From an uncultured Nitriliruptoraceae bacterium (GTDB lineage Bacteria; Actinomycetota; Nitriliruptoria; Nitriliruptorales; Nitriliruptoraceae): 64,000 nucleotides of DNA. Positions 49,936 to 59,520 of the stretch are shown piece by piece. The position numbers were made by a program, and so were the translations under genes. The stretch is from positions 1 to 64,000 of the forward strand of contig CAJXTG010000004.1 of assembly GCA_913060655.1 (NCBI GenBank), read 5' to 3'. Below the pieces are notes generated by a model that saw only the letters and a list, made by a program, of their open reading frames with translations, did no database searches and was not told where the DNA came from. Positions within the stretch are counted from its first letter, which is position 1. Each line of letters opens with the position of its first letter.

Positions 49936-50506
49936 GCCCCTCCGCCGCCCCGCGACGGGCGGCGTGCTCGAGCGGGTTGTCGCGGTAGCCGAACAGCGCG
50001 TTCGCCCACAGGTAGACGGGTACGAGCGCCGGTCCGAGCCGCTCCGCCTGCCGCACGTGCACCGCCTCGTGGTCGAGCAGCGTCGACGACGGGTCGTCCG
50101 CCCGGCACAGCACGACCTGCCCGACGGTGTTCGCGCCGGCACCGACCGTGCGCAGCGCCACCGCCGACGGCCCGGCGACCCCGGTGGCGACGAGGCAGCG
50201 GCGGCGGGCGTCCCACCGCGGCCGGGCGCCGGACGCCAGCGCGACCGCCATGCCGAGGGTGGTGAGCGGGGCGGCCCAGAGGGCCGCGGCGACCCGTCCG
50301 AGGGGGGTGCGAGGCGCCGCCGGCACCCAGCGGGCGAGCCGGCGTGCGGGTGCCGGCAGCGAGGCGGGCGGCGGACGGCGACCGGCCGGCCCGTCGGCGG
50401 GGAGCGCCCCGCGCCGCACCGCGAGCGCCTGACGGCGCTGGCGGACGACCCCGACCGCTCCGGCGAGCAGCGTCGCTCGGACGGCCGCCCGCCACAGGCC
50501 CCTCAC
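49919..50506 (-). CDS. Small membrane-associated HExxH protein, putative metallopeptidase-like
   Basis: 195-residue protein. After a basic N-terminus with a weak hydrophobic segment and an Arg/Pro-rich stretch come a second hydrophobic region (AAPLTTLGMAVALASG) and a C-terminal part with LLDHEAVHVRQAERLGPAL, i.e. H146-E-A-V-H150, and a following NPLEHAAR where E180 could be a third ligand. This recalls DUF4157/M56-type zinc motifs, but the fold is too short for a full peptidase. GTG 50506 overlaps the ileS stop as GTGA, so it is made with ileS. Function unknown. Confidence 0.6.
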   Translation of the reverse strand: MRGLWRAAVRATLLAGAVGVVRQRRQALAVRRGALPADGPAGRRPPPASLPAPARRLARWVPAAPRTPLGRVAAALWAAPLTTLGMAVALASGARPRWDARRRCLVATGVAGPSAVALRTVGAGANTVGQVVLCRADDPSSTLLDHEAVHVRQAERLGPALVPVYLWANALFGYRDNPLEHAARRGAAEGLTAPG

Positions 50507-53500
50507 GTCCGCACGACCCGCAGCCGTGCGCTGCCCGCCGTCCCGAGCGGGACGGTGACGGCCGTCGGATCGTCCGCCGCCAGCGTCGCCTCGAGGTCGA
50601 CGTCGGTCGCGAGGACCTCCCGGGCGATGGTGGGACGGTGGCCCGCGTCCACGAGGCGTGCCGCCAGCTCGGCCGGCTCGAGGGCGACCTCCAGCCGGAT
50701 GCGGTCGGTCAGCGCGAGCCCGACGGCCTTGCGCTGCTCGTTCACGGCGCGGACGAGCTCACGGGCCGCGCCCTCCACCTCGAGCTCGGGGGTCAGCGTC
50801 GTGTCGAGGGCGACCGCGTAGGAGCCGTCACGGGCGACGCTCCACCCGGTGCGGGGCAGCTCGACGACCTCGAACATCTCGGCGGTCAGCGGGAACGGGG
50901 CGCCGTCGACGTCGACGGTCGGCGGTGACGTCGCGAGCAGCGCGCCGACCGCGTCGCTGTCCAGCGCGGACAGCGCCGCCGCGACCCGAGGGGCGTCGGG
51001 CCCGAACGCCGGCCCGAGCGCCCGGAAGTTCGGACGCAGCGAACGGTCGACCACCCCCGCGTCCGCATCCGCGAGCTCCACGGCATGCAGGTTGAGCTCG
51101 TCGGCGATCTCGCCGGTGACCAGCGCCAGGCCGGCGGCCTCGCGGGCCGGGACGCCCACGAGCGCCCGTGCCAGCGGCTGCCGGACACGCCGGCCGCTGT
51201 CGGTGCGGGCCTGCCGGCCCAGCTCGACCAGCCGGCGCGCCGAGCGCATCGCGGCGACGACGTCCGCGTCGCGCCAGTCGGCCGCCGCGACGGGGAAGTC
51301 GGTCAGGTGGACCGAGTCGGGCGCGGCCGCGTCGACGCTCACGACGAGGTCCTGCCACAGCCGCTCGGCGAGGAACGGGACGAACGGCGCGAGCAGCTGC
51401 GCCAGCGTCGTGAGCACCGTGTGCAGCGTGTGGTAGGCGGCCGCCTTGTCGTCGGGGTCCTCGTCCGTGCCCCGCCAGAACCGACGCCGGCTGCGCCGCA
51501 CGTACCAGTTCGACAGGTCGTCGACGAACGTCTCCAGGCGGCGGGTGGCACTGGAGACGTCGTAGCCGTCGAGGCCCGCGTCGACGACGTCGATGGTGTC
51601 GGCGAGCTCGGCGAGGATCCACCGGTCCGTCACCGGCCGTGCGGCCACCGGCGGCGCGGCGCCCGCCGGGTCGAACCCGTCGATGCGCGCGTACCCGGTG
51701 AAGAACACGTGCGTGTTCCAGATGGTCAGGAGGAACCGGCGGACGACGTCGTCGAGCTGCTGCGTCCCGACCCGGCGCGACACCCACGGGTTGCCGTCGG
51801 CGAACATCAGCCAGCGCAGCGCATCGGCCCCGTGCACCTCCGTGACCGTCCACGGGTCGACGACGTTGCCGGCCGACTTCGACATCTTGCGGCCGTCCTC
51901 GTCGACGATGTGGCCGAGGCAGACGCAGTTGCGGAACGACGAGTCGCCGAACAGCAGCGTCGACTCCGCGAGCAGCGAGTAGAACCAGCCGCGCGTCTGG
52001 TCGATCGCCTCGCAGATGTAGTCGGCGGGGTAGTGGCGGGCGAACTCGTCGTGCCCGCGGTGCGGGTAGCCCCACTGGGCGAACGGCATGCCGCCGGAGT
52101 CGAACCACGCGTCGGCGACGGCCGTCACGCGGTGCGCCGTGCCGGCGCACTCCGGGCAGGGGAACGTGATGCGGTCGACGAACGGCCGGTGCGGGTCGAG
52201 GTCGGTGTGGTCCTCCCCGGTCCGCTCGCTCAGCTCGGCGCGGGAGCGGACGACGGTGACGTGGTCGCACGCCTCGCAGCGCCAGAACGGCAGCGGCGTG
52301 CCCCAGTAGCGGTCGCGGGACAGGGCCCAGTCGACGTTGTTCTCCAGCCAGTTGCCGAACCGGCCGTCGCGGATGTGTTCGGGCGACCAGCCGATGCCGG
52401 CGTTGTTCGCCAGCAGGTCGTCGCGGCGTGCGGTCGTGCGGATGTACCAGGACGGCTTCGCCCAGTAGATGAGCGGCTGCTTGCAGCGCCAGCAGAACGG
52501 GTAGGTGTGCGTGTAGGGGCGGCTCGCGACGAGCAGCCCGGCGGCGTCGAGCGCCGCGGTGATGTCGGCGTCGGCGTCCTTGACGAACCGGTTCGCCCAC
52601 GGCCCGGACGTGAAGCGCGCGTCGGGCCCGACCGGGTTGACCACCGGCAGCCCCTCGCGACGGCCGACCTGCATGTCGTCCGCCCCGAACGCCGGCGCGA
52701 GGTGCACGATGCCGGTGCCGTCGGTCGTCGTGACGAAGTCGGCGGCGACGACCCGGTGCGCGTCCCCCTCGACCGGGTGATGGTCGAAGGGGGGGCGGTA
52801 GCGGAGCCCGACGAGGTCCGCGCCTCGCAGCGTCGCGACGGTCGTCACGTCCTCGCCGAGCACGTCGGGCACGAGCTCGGCGGCCAGCACCAGCCGCTCG
52901 GTCCCCTCCGCCGTCGCCCGCTCGACGACCGCGTAGGGCAGGTCCTCGCCGACCGCGACGGCGACGTTCGACGGCAGCGTCCATGGCGTGGTCGTCCACG
53001 CGACGAGCGCGGCGTCGGTGAGCGGGTCGGGGAGCGGGTCGGGACCCGCCACGAGGGGCAGCCGCACGGTCACCGACGGGTCGGTGACCTCGTCGTAGCC
53101 GAGGGCGACCTCGGCGTCGCTCAGCGCCGTGCCGCAGCGCCCGCAGTAGGGGGCGACCCGGAAGTCCTCGAACAGCAGGTCACGGTCCCACAGCTCACCG
53201 AGCGCCCACCACAGGCTCTCGACGTACTCCGCGTCCATGGTCCGGTAGGCGTCGTCGGTGTCGATCCAGAAGCCGATGCGTTCGGTGAGCTCCTCGAACG
53301 CACCGACGTAGCGCTGCACGGACTCCCGGCAGCGGGCGTTGAACGCCTCGATGCCGTAGGCCTCGATGTCCGCCTTCGAGTCGAGCCCGAGCTCCTTCTC
53401 GACCTCCAGCTCGACCGGCAGGCCGTGGCAGTCCCAGCCGCCCTTGCGGCGCACGGAACGGCCCTTCATCGTCCGGTAGCGGGGGAACACGTCCTTGAAC

Positions 53501-53703
53501 ACGCGCGACTCGACGTGATGCACGCCGGGACGGCCGTTCGCCGTCGGCGGCCCCTCGTAGAAGGTCCACACCGGGGCGTCGGCGCGCTGCGCGACGCTGC
53601 GGCGGAACACGTCGTCGCGTGCCCAGCGCTCCAGCACCGCCCGCTCGAGCGCCGGCAGGTCGGGGCGGGCGGGCACCTCCGGCCAGCGGGTCGCGTCGCC
53701 CAC
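50503..53703 (-). CDS. ileS: Isoleucyl-tRNA synthetase
   Basis: 1066-residue class I synthetase. The HIGH-equivalent region reads PPTANGRPGVHH, the form seen in the eukaryote-like type (IleRS2, often less sensitive to mupirocin, as recalled). KMSKSAGNVV is the second signature; the editing domain (CP1) includes WTTTPWTLPSNVAVAVG. C-terminal anticodon domain present; length fits type 2. GTG 53703 chosen because AGGAGG lies five bases upstream; an in-frame GTG five codons earlier would encode the SD. Only ~65 nt separate the -10 and the start, too short for a T-box. Confidence 0.95.
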   Translation of the reverse strand: MGDATRWPEVPARPDLPALERAVLERWARDDVFRRSVAQRADAPVWTFYEGPPTANGRPGVHHVESRVFKDVFPRYRTMKGRSVRRKGGWDCHGLPVELEVEKELGLDSKADIEAYGIEAFNARCRESVQRYVGAFEELTERIGFWIDTDDAYRTMDAEYVESLWWALGELWDRDLLFEDFRVAPYCGRCGTALSDAEVALGYDEVTDPSVTVRLPLVAGPDPLPDPLTDAALVAWTTTPWTLPSNVAVAVGEDLPYAVVERATAEGTERLVLAAELVPDVLGEDVTTVATLRGADLVGLRYRPPFDHHPVEGDAHRVVAADFVTTTDGTGIVHLAPAFGADDMQVGRREGLPVVNPVGPDARFTSGPWANRFVKDADADITAALDAAGLLVASRPYTHTYPFCWRCKQPLIYWAKPSWYIRTTARRDDLLANNAGIGWSPEHIRDGRFGNWLENNVDWALSRDRYWGTPLPFWRCEACDHVTVVRSRAELSERTGEDHTDLDPHRPFVDRITFPCPECAGTAHRVTAVADAWFDSGGMPFAQWGYPHRGHDEFARHYPADYICEAIDQTRGWFYSLLAESTLLFGDSSFRNCVCLGHIVDEDGRKMSKSAGNVVDPWTVTEVHGADALRWLMFADGNPWVSRRVGTQQLDDVVRRFLLTIWNTHVFFTGYARIDGFDPAGAAPPVAARPVTDRWILAELADTIDVVDAGLDGYDVSSATRRLETFVDDLSNWYVRRSRRRFWRGTDEDPDDKAAAYHTLHTVLTTLAQLLAPFVPFLAERLWQDLVVSVDAAAPDSVHLTDFPVAAADWRDADVVAAMRSARRLVELGRQARTDSGRRVRQPLARALVGVPAREAAGLALVTGEIADELNLHAVELADADAGVVDRSLRPNFRALGPAFGPDAPRVAAALSALDSDAVGALLATSPPTVDVDGAPFPLTAEMFEVVELPRTGWSVARDGSYAVALDTTLTPELEVEGAARELVRAVNEQRKAVGLALTDRIRLEVALEPAELAARLVDAGHRPTIAREVLATDVDLEATLAADDPTAVTVPLGTAGSARLRVVRT

Positions 53704-53719
53704 GACGTCCTCCTGCACC

Positions 53720-53745
53720 GGGGTCCCGGCCGTCCGACGGACCCC
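53720..53745 (-). promoter_or_regulatory. Hairpin in the ileS 5' leader
   Basis: Minus-strand GGGGTCC / GGACCCC, 7 bp, with an inner CCGTC/GACGG pairing, ending six bases before the AGGAGG SD. It could influence ribosome access; it does not resemble a T-box. Confidence 0.4.
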
Positions 53746-53772
53746 GCTGCGGGGGGACGACCACGGTCGTCG

Positions 53773-53778
53773 AGCCTA
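53773..53778 (-). promoter_or_regulatory. Candidate -10 element TAGGCT for ileS
   Basis: Minus-strand hexamer 69 nt before the ileS GTG, in the divergent ileS-traR region. Confidence 0.5.
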
Positions 53779-53810
53779 ACCGCCTCCTCCGGGCCGTCCG
53801 GTCCCACTGC

Positions 53811-53816
53811 TACCCT
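53811..53816 (+). promoter_or_regulatory. Candidate -10 element TACCCT for the traR/dksA-lspA-rlu operon
   Basis: Plus-strand hexamer ending 10 nt before ATG 53827. The transcript would have only a 3-4 nt leader, without an SD. Confidence 0.5.
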
Positions 53817-53826
53817 CCGCCGCCCT

Positions 53827-54207
53827 ATGGCCCGTCAACGTCGCCCCCTCTCCGCCACACGGTTGCGCACCTTCCGTGAGGGCCTGCTCAGTGAGCGCGC
53901 ACAGCTGCTGGGGCAGGTCGAGGGGCTCGACGCCGAGGCCGACGTGAAGAACTGGCGGGAGAGCGGGTTCGACGACGACCCCGCCGACGCCGGCTCCGCC
54001 AGCTTCGAGCGGGAGACGGCCCAGTCGCTGTCGCTGCACGCCCGCAACCTCCTCAGCCAGATCGACGACGCGCTGCGCCGTCTCGACGAGGACACGTTCG
54101 GCGAGTGCGTCACCTGCGGCCGTCGCATCGAGCTGGAGCGGCTCGAGGCGCTGCCCTACACGACCCAGTGCATGGAGTGCCGGCGTCGTGAGGAGACGGG
54201 CCGCTGA
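53827..54207 (+). CDS. TraR/DksA-family zinc-finger protein
   Basis: 126-residue protein with an N-terminal helical hairpin ([21 protein letters not shown]) and a C4 zinc finger, C94-x2-C97 and C115-x2-C118, in [27 protein letters not shown] (read in parts). The [20 protein letters not shown] helix is typical. These proteins enter the RNA polymerase secondary channel or relate to that fold; here the coiled-coil tip lacks a clear DxxDxA acid pair, so DksA-like activity is uncertain. Commonly located before lspA in actinomycetes, as here. Near-leaderless ATG. Confidence 0.88.
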   Translation: MARQRRPLSATRLRTFREGLLSERAQLLGQVEGLDAEADVKNWRESGFDDDPADAGSASFERETAQSLSLHARNLLSQIDDALRRLDEDTFGECVTCGRRIELERLEALPYTTQCMECRRREETGR

Positions 54208-54743
54208 GCGCCCCTGCGGGGCCGCCGGGGCGGCGCGCCCGTCTCGGGCTGCTCGTCGCCGTCGCCGCGGTCGTCGTCGTCCTCGACCTGTTCACCAAGG
54301 AGCTCGTCCTCGACGTGCTCGAGCCGGGCCGGTTCGTCCCGCTGCTCGGACCCGACGTCGGCTGGCAGCTGGTGTTCAACCCGGGTGCGGCGTTCGGCCT
54401 GCCGCTGCCCCCGCTGGTGTTCCCGGTGGTGACCCTGCTGCTCATCGTCGTCGTCGTGCGCGCGCTCGCCGAGCCCGCGCCGATGTCCGCCGTCGCGGCG
54501 CAGGGGCTGGTCCTCGGTGGCGCGGTCGGCAACGTGGTCGACCGGCTGGTGCGGCCCGGTGACGGCTCGCCGATCGGCGGGTACGTCGTCGACTTCGTCG
54601 CGTGGGGCAGCTTCCCCCGCTTCAACGTCGCCGACGCCTCGATCACCGTCGGGGTCGCGCTGTTCGTGCTGGTGACCATCGTCAGCGAGCGGCGCGAGCA
54701 CGCCGCGGGCCGCACCGCCGACGACCCGTCGACGTCGGGATGA
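54204..54743 (+). CDS. lspA: Lipoprotein signal peptidase II, apparent CTG start
   Basis: 179-residue aspartyl membrane protease that removes lipoprotein signal peptides. Catalytic D113 (GNVVDRLV) and D144 (FNVADAS); other motifs are LDLFTKELV (D28, TK) and NPGAAFGL. The only ATG/GTG/TTG start is GTG 54315, which would delete the first membrane helix and the conserved D28/K32. An in-frame stop at 54189 limits the frame. CTG 54204 restores the full N-terminus, overlaps the preceding stop as CTGA, and has GAGGAG eight bases upstream. I therefore annotate CTG as the start. The two lipoproteins in this window are likely clients. Confidence 0.88.
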   Translation: MSAPAGPPGRRARLGLLVAVAAVVVVLDLFTKELVLDVLEPGRFVPLLGPDVGWQLVFNPGAAFGLPLPPLVFPVVTLLLIVVVVRALAEPAPMSAVAAQGLVLGGAVGNVVDRLVRPGDGSPIGGYVVDFVAWGSFPRFNVADASITVGVALFVLVTIVSERREHAAGRTADDPSTSG

Positions 54744-55717
54744 CCGGCACCGGCGACGGGCCCGTCCGGATCGTCGTCACCGCCGACGGCGCCGGCCGCC
54801 GCGTCGACGTGCTGCTGGCCGCCGAGCTCGACCTGTCCCGCAGCGCCGCCGCGCAGCACGTCGACGCCGGGCGGGTGCGCGTCGACGGGCGTCCGGTGCG
54901 GCGCAGCCGCCTCGTCGAGGTCGGCGAGACGGTCGAGGTCCTCCCCGCCGCCACCGCGGCGGCGGCCACCGCGCCGCCCGTCCCGCCCGTGCGCTACCGC
55001 GACGAGCATCTGCTCGTGCTCGCCAAACCGCCGGGGCTCGTCGTCCACCCCGGTGCCGGCCACCACGGGGACACGCTGGTCGACGCGCTCGTCGCGGCCG
55101 ACGTGCCCCTCGCCGAGGCCGCCGACCCGGCCCGGCCGGGGGTCGTGCACCGGCTCGACCGCGACACGTCCGGCCTGCTCGTCGTCGCCTCCACCCCTGC
55201 GGCCCTCGAGGGACTCGTGGCGCTGCTCGCCCAGCGGCGCATCGTCCGCCGCTACCTCACCCTCGTCGCCGGGGTCCCCGCCGAGGCCAGGGGCGTGATC
55301 GACGCGCCGATCGGCCGCCACCCCGACCGGCGCACCCGCTTCGCGGTCGTCGAGGGCGCCCGGGTCGCGCGCACCCGCTACCGCACGCTCGCCACCGGGG
55401 AGGTCACGACCGCCGACGGCGCCCGTCGGGCCGTCTCCACGCTCGTCTGCGGGCTGGAGACGGGGCGCACCCACCAGATCCGGGTCCATCTCGACGCCGT
55501 GGGCACGCCGGTGGCCGGCGACCCGGTGTACGGCGCCGACGGGGCGCTCGCCGCCGCGCTGGGCATCGACCGGCCCGCGCTGCACGCGGCCCACCTCGCG
55601 TTCCCCCACCCCGTCACCGGCGCGCAGGTCGCGATCGATGAGCCGCTGCCCGACGACCTCGTCGCGGCGTGCGCCCGTGCGGGCCTCGCCGTGCCCGCGG
55701 TGGGCGCGGCGCCGTGA
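54740..55717 (+). CDS. RluA/RluD-family pseudouridine synthase
   Basis: 325-residue RNA-modifying enzyme. An S4 domain ([31 protein letters not shown], read in parts) precedes the catalytic domain with [16 protein letters not shown], the active-site [14 protein letters not shown] (Asp in RLDRDTSG), and RTHQIRVHL. This architecture is RluD-like, so 23S rRNA helix 69 is the likely target. ATG 54740 overlaps the lspA stop. The lspA-rlu order is very common in bacteria. Ends shortly before the dnaE1 promoter. Confidence 0.93.
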   Translation: MTGTGDGPVRIVVTADGAGRRVDVLLAAELDLSRSAAAQHVDAGRVRVDGRPVRRSRLVEVGETVEVLPAATAAAATAPPVPPVRYRDEHLLVLAKPPGLVVHPGAGHHGDTLVDALVAADVPLAEAADPARPGVVHRLDRDTSGLLVVASTPAALEGLVALLAQRRIVRRYLTLVAGVPAEARGVIDAPIGRHPDRRTRFAVVEGARVARTRYRTLATGEVTTADGARRAVSTLVCGLETGRTHQIRVHLDAVGTPVAGDPVYGADGALAAALGIDRPALHAAHLAFPHPVTGAQVAIDEPLPDDLVAACARAGLAVPAVGAAP

Positions 55718-55770
55718 GCGCCATGAGCGCCGAGCGACCTCGCCCCCCGGGTCCCGTCGGGTGCCGCTGC

Positions 55771-55776
55771 TAGGTT
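55771..55776 (+). promoter_or_regulatory. Candidate -10 element TAGGTT for dnaE1
   Basis: Plus-strand hexamer 34 nt before ATG 55811; GGAGG at 55794-55798 may be the SD. Confidence 0.5.
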
Positions 55777-55810
55777 CGCCGACCCACCCGGCCGGAGGTC
55801 GTCACGCAGC

Positions 55811-58800
55811 ATGTCCGACGGCACCACGAGCGGGGGAGGGGGGCGCGGCTTCGTCCACCTGCACGTCCACTCCGAGTACTCGATGCTCGACGGCGCGTCG
55901 CGGGTCGGTGACCTGCTCGACGCGGTGGAGCGGGACGGCCAGCCGGGCGTCGCGATCACCGACCACGGGGTGCTGTTCGGCCTTGTCGAGTTCCACCGGG
56001 CCGCCACGAAGCGCGGGCTGAACCCCATCCTCGGCTCCGAGCTCTACCAGGCGATCGGCTCCCGGCACGACCAGGAGAGCGGCGGCGCCGACGGCAAGCA
56101 GCGGGCCCACCACCTGACCGTCCTCGCGCAGGACGACGTCGGCTACCGCAACCTCGTCGCGCTCTCCAGCCGCGCCTACCTCGAGGGCTACTGGTACAAG
56201 CCGCGCATCGACCGCGAGCTGCTCGCCGAGCATCACGAGGGACTCATCGTCCTCTCCGGCTGCCTCGGCTCCGAGGTCAACCAGCACCTGCTGCGCGACG
56301 ACGTGGATGCCGCCCGCCGGGTCATGGGCGAGCTGCGCGACCTGCTCGGCCCCGACCGGTACTTCGTCGAGCTGCAGGACCATGGCATCCCCGACCAGCG
56401 GCGCGTGTGGCCGCAGCTCGAGCGGCTCGCGGCGGAGCTCGGGCTGCGCACCGTCATCACCAACGACACGCACTACACGGCGGCCGACGACGTCGCCGCC
56501 CACGACGCGCTGCTGTGCATCCAGACCGGTTCGAAGCTCACCGACCCGGGGCGCTTCCGCTTCGAGTCGGACCAGTTCTTCGTCAAGACGGCGGCACAGA
56601 TGCGCGCCGCCTTCCCCGACCACGGGCACGCGCTCGACATGACCCTGGAGATCGCGGAGCGGTGCGACGCGCGCATCGAGTTCGACCTCGACCTGCTCCC
56701 GCGCTTCCCGGTGCCGGAGGGGCGCACCGAGGCCGAGCACCTGCGCGCGATGGTCCTCGAGGGCGCCCGCGAACGCTACGGCAGCCCGTTGCCGACGGCG
56801 GTGGAGGAGCGGGTCGAGTACGAGCTGCGCGTCATCGAGCAGATGGGCTTCCCCGCCTACTTCCTGATCGTCGCCGACCTGTGCCGCCACGCGCGTTCGG
56901 TCGGCATCCGTGTGGGGCCGGGGCGCGGCTCCGCCGGCGGGTCGCTCGTCGCCTACTGCACCGACATCACCCGGGTCGACCCGATCCGCCACGGGCTCAT
57001 CTTCGAACGTTTCCTCAACCCGGCCCGCCAGCAGATGCCCGACATCGACATCGACTTCGACGACCGTCGGCGCGGCGAGATGATCCGCTACGCCGCGGAG
57101 CGGTACGGCAACGACCACGTCGCCCAGATCGTCACCTTCGGCACCATCAAGGCGAAGTCCGGCATCCGTGACGCGGCACGCGTGCTCGACGAGCCGTTCA
57201 AGGTCGGTGACGACCTCGCGAAGATGATGCCCCCGGCCGTGCAGGGCATCGAGTCGACGCTGGAGGAGGCGTTCAGCAAGTCGGCGGAGCTGCGGGCCGC
57301 CCGCGAGCGGCCCGAGTACCGGGAGGTGCTGGAGGTCGCCGGCCGGCTCGAGGGGCTGAAGCGCCATCACGGCATCCATGCGGCCGCCGTCATCATCGGC
57401 GCCCGACCGCTGATGGAGGTCGTGCCCCTGATGCGCGCCGAGGGCGGGGAGGTCCTCACCCAGTACGAGATGGGTGCGGCGGAGGCCATCGGCCTGCTGA
57501 AGATGGACTTCCTCGGGCTGCGCAACCTCACCGTCCTCTCCGACGCCGAACGGCACGTGCGCGCGAACCGCGGCGTCGACCTCGACATGGACGACCCGAC
57601 GCTGCTGGGCGACATGGACGACGCGGCGACGTTCGCGATGCTCGCCACCGGCGACACGCTCGGCGTCTTCCAGCTCGACTCGGCGGGGATGCAGGCGCTG
57701 GTGCGCCGGCTGAAGCCGACCCGGTTCGAGGACATCTCGGCCCTGCTCGCGCTGTACCGGCCGGGACCGCTCGGCATGAACATGCACACGGCGTTCGCGG
57801 ACCGCAAGAACGGGCTGGAGGACGTCGTCCACGACCACCCGGACCTCGAGGCGGTCCTGGGGGAGACGCACGGGGTCATCGTCTACCAGGAACAGGTCAT
57901 GCAGATCGCGACCGACCTGTGCGGCTTCACGATGGCCGAGGCGGACGCCCTGCGCAAGGCCGTCGGCAAGAAGCAGCGCGACCTGATGGAGGCGCAGCGC
58001 GACAAGTTCCTCTCCGGTGGCGTCGCGCAGGGGTACGAGCAGCGGTTCGTGAAGCGCCTGTGGGACCTCATCGAGAAGTTCGCCGAGTACGGCTTCAACA
58101 AGGCCCACACCGTCGCCTACGGCGTCGTCAGCTACCAGACCGCCTACCTCAAGGCGCACTACCCGGTGGAGTACATGGCGGCGCTGCTCACCAGCGTGCG
58201 CAACAACAAGGACAACAAGCCGCTCTACCTCAACGAGTGCCGGCGGCTCGGTATCCCCGTGCGGCTGCCCGACGTGAACGCGTCGGAGGCGGACTTCACC
58301 CCCCGTGGCGACGAGATCGTCTTCGGGCTCGCCGCGGTGCGCGGGGTCGGGGAGGGCGTCGTCGAGCGGATCGTGGCGGCACGGACCGAGCAGGGCGCGT
58401 TCACCGACTTCGCCGACTTCTGCGCGAAGGTCGACGCGAGCGTGCTCAACCGCACGGTCCTGGAGAACCTGATCCGTGCCGGCGCGTTCTCGTCCCTCGG
58501 GCATCCCCGTCGTGGGCTGCTCGCCGTGTACGAGGGGGTCGTCGCCGACGCGCTCGCCCGCAAGCGCGCCGAGGCCGCCGGGCAGTTCAGCCTGTTCGAC
58601 GAACCGGCCGGCGGTGACGGGCCGGTCGACACGCCTGCGGTGGAGGTCCCCGACGACGAGTTCCCCGCACGCGAGCTGCTGCGGCTCGAACGTGAGCTGC
58701 TCGGCCTGTACGTGTCCGCCCATCCGCTCGACGGCACCGAGGCGGTGCTCGCGACGCTGGTCGACACGCAGGTCGTCGAGCTGGGCGAGCGTGCTGACGG

Positions 58801-59353
58801 GGCGACGGTCGCGGTCGGTGGGGTGCTGACGTCGGTGACGAAGAAGTTCACGCGGAAGGGCGACACCTACCTGACGGCGGTGCTGGAGGACCTCACCGGC
58901 CAGGTCGAGGTCGTCTTCTGGCCGTCGACCTACCGCGTCGCCCACGAGGTGCTCGTCGAGGACGCCGTGCTCGTGCTGCGCGGCCGCGTCGAACGGCGCG
59001 ACGACGCCGTGAAGCTCACCGCCGACGCCGTCACCCCGCCGGACCTGTCCGAGGCGCTCGGGCAGCCGCTCATCATCCGCTTCGCCGCCGGGCAGCTCAC
59101 CCCCGACGCCATCGCCCGGCTGGAGGGGGTGCTCGCGGGCCACCCCGGGGCCGCACCCGTCGCCGTGGAGGTCGCGACCCCCGACGGCGCGTCGCAGCGG
59201 TTCCGACTGGGCGACCGCTTCCGCGTGGAGCGCCGGCCCGGCCTGTTCGGCGAGCTCAAGGCCACCTTCGGCCCCGACGCCGTCGCCGACGCGCCGGTGC
59301 GCACCCTCGCCGCCCCGCCGGAGGACGTCCCCGCCTGGCGGCGTGCCGGCTGA
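55811..59353 (+). CDS. dnaE: Replicative DNA polymerase III alpha subunit
   Basis: 1180-residue C-family replicative polymerase. Its PHP domain is intact: H18-x-H20 in HLHVHSEYSMLDG, D51-H52 in ITDHGVLFG, and TNDTHYT later, so it may retain proofreading-type activity as described for mycobacterial DnaE1. Catalytic D411 and D413 are in MPDIDIDFDDRRR. PGRGSAGGSLVAY, ALYRPGPLGMNM and FAEYGFNKAHTVAY are present; an OB domain (ATVAVGGVLTSVTKKFTRKG) and C-terminal region finish it. ATG 55811. Contrast with DnaE2 at 26 kb, whose PHP is degenerate. Confidence 0.97.
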   Translation: MSDGTTSGGGGRGFVHLHVHSEYSMLDGASRVGDLLDAVERDGQPGVAITDHGVLFGLVEFHRAATKRGLNPILGSELYQAIGSRHDQESGGADGKQRAHHLTVLAQDDVGYRNLVALSSRAYLEGYWYKPRIDRELLAEHHEGLIVLSGCLGSEVNQHLLRDDVDAARRVMGELRDLLGPDRYFVELQDHGIPDQRRVWPQLERLAAELGLRTVITNDTHYTAADDVAAHDALLCIQTGSKLTDPGRFRFESDQFFVKTAAQMRAAFPDHGHALDMTLEIAERCDARIEFDLDLLPRFPVPEGRTEAEHLRAMVLEGARERYGSPLPTAVEERVEYELRVIEQMGFPAYFLIVADLCRHARSVGIRVGPGRGSAGGSLVAYCTDITRVDPIRHGLIFERFLNPARQQMPDIDIDFDDRRRGEMIRYAAERYGNDHVAQIVTFGTIKAKSGIRDAARVLDEPFKVGDDLAKMMPPAVQGIESTLEEAFSKSAELRAARERPEYREVLEVAGRLEGLKRHHGIHAAAVIIGARPLMEVVPLMRAEGGEVLTQYEMGAAEAIGLLKMDFLGLRNLTVLSDAERHVRANRGVDLDMDDPTLLGDMDDAATFAMLATGDTLGVFQLDSAGMQALVRRLKPTRFEDISALLALYRPGPLGMNMHTAFADRKNGLEDVVHDHPDLEAVLGETHGVIVYQEQVMQIATDLCGFTMAEADALRKAVGKKQRDLMEAQRDKFLSGGVAQGYEQRFVKRLWDLIEKFAEYGFNKAHTVAYGVVSYQTAYLKAHYPVEYMAALLTSVRNNKDNKPLYLNECRRLGIPVRLPDVNASEADFTPRGDEIVFGLAAVRGVGEGVVERIVAARTEQGAFTDFADFCAKVDASVLNRTVLENLIRAGAFSSLGHPRRGLLAVYEGVVADALARKRAEAAGQFSLFDEPAGGDGPVDTPAVEVPDDEFPARELLRLERELLGLYVSAHPLDGTEAVLATLVDTQVVELGERADGATVAVGGVLTSVTKKFTRKGDTYLTAVLEDLTGQVEVVFWPSTYRVAHEVLVEDAVLVLRGRVERRDDAVKLTADAVTPPDLSEALGQPLIIRFAAGQLTPDAIARLEGVLAGHPGAAPVAVEVATPDGASQRFRLGDRFRVERRPGLFGELKATFGPDAVADAPVRTLAAPPEDVPAWRRAG

Positions 59354-59362
59354 ACGACCCGC

Positions 59363-59400
59363 CCGTGCGGTCCCGTGCGGTCCCGTGCAGGCTCGTGCGG
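59363..59400. repeat. 10-bp tandem repeat before hisD
   Basis: Units of CCGTGCGGTC type, about four copies, the last two diverged, just after the dnaE1 stop and 58 nt before the hisD -10. It has the same period as the array before the exonuclease gene. Confidence 0.7.
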
Positions 59401-59457
59401 CGCGGCGGGTGCGGCGGCGGGACGGGTGCGGCGCCCCGGCGGCCCGCACGCCACCGG

Positions 59458-59463
59458 TAGCCT
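59458..59463 (+). promoter_or_regulatory. Candidate -10 element TAGCCT of the his operon
   Basis: Plus-strand hexamer 57 nt before the hisD ATG. No histidine-rich leader ORF is visible between them. Confidence 0.5.
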
Positions 59464-59520
59464 GCCCCCGGGTCGCCGTCCCCGGCCCTGTCCGTCGCAA
59501 CCGCCCCGGTCGGAGCACGC

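Noticed and set aside
53704-53778. Possible T-box riboswitch before ileS, as in mycobacteria
   Set aside because: The leader between the -10 and the GTG is only about 65 nt and has no specifier loop or TGGN-type T-box sequence; only a short hairpin is present.
54315-54743. lspA starting at GTG 54315
   Set aside because: It would lack the first membrane helix and the conserved Asp/Thr-Lys of region I; no SD stands before it.
59354-59520. Histidine leader peptide before hisD
   Set aside because: No start codon followed by a run of His codons (CAC/CAT) is found in the 167-bp region; it holds only 10-bp repeats and a -10.
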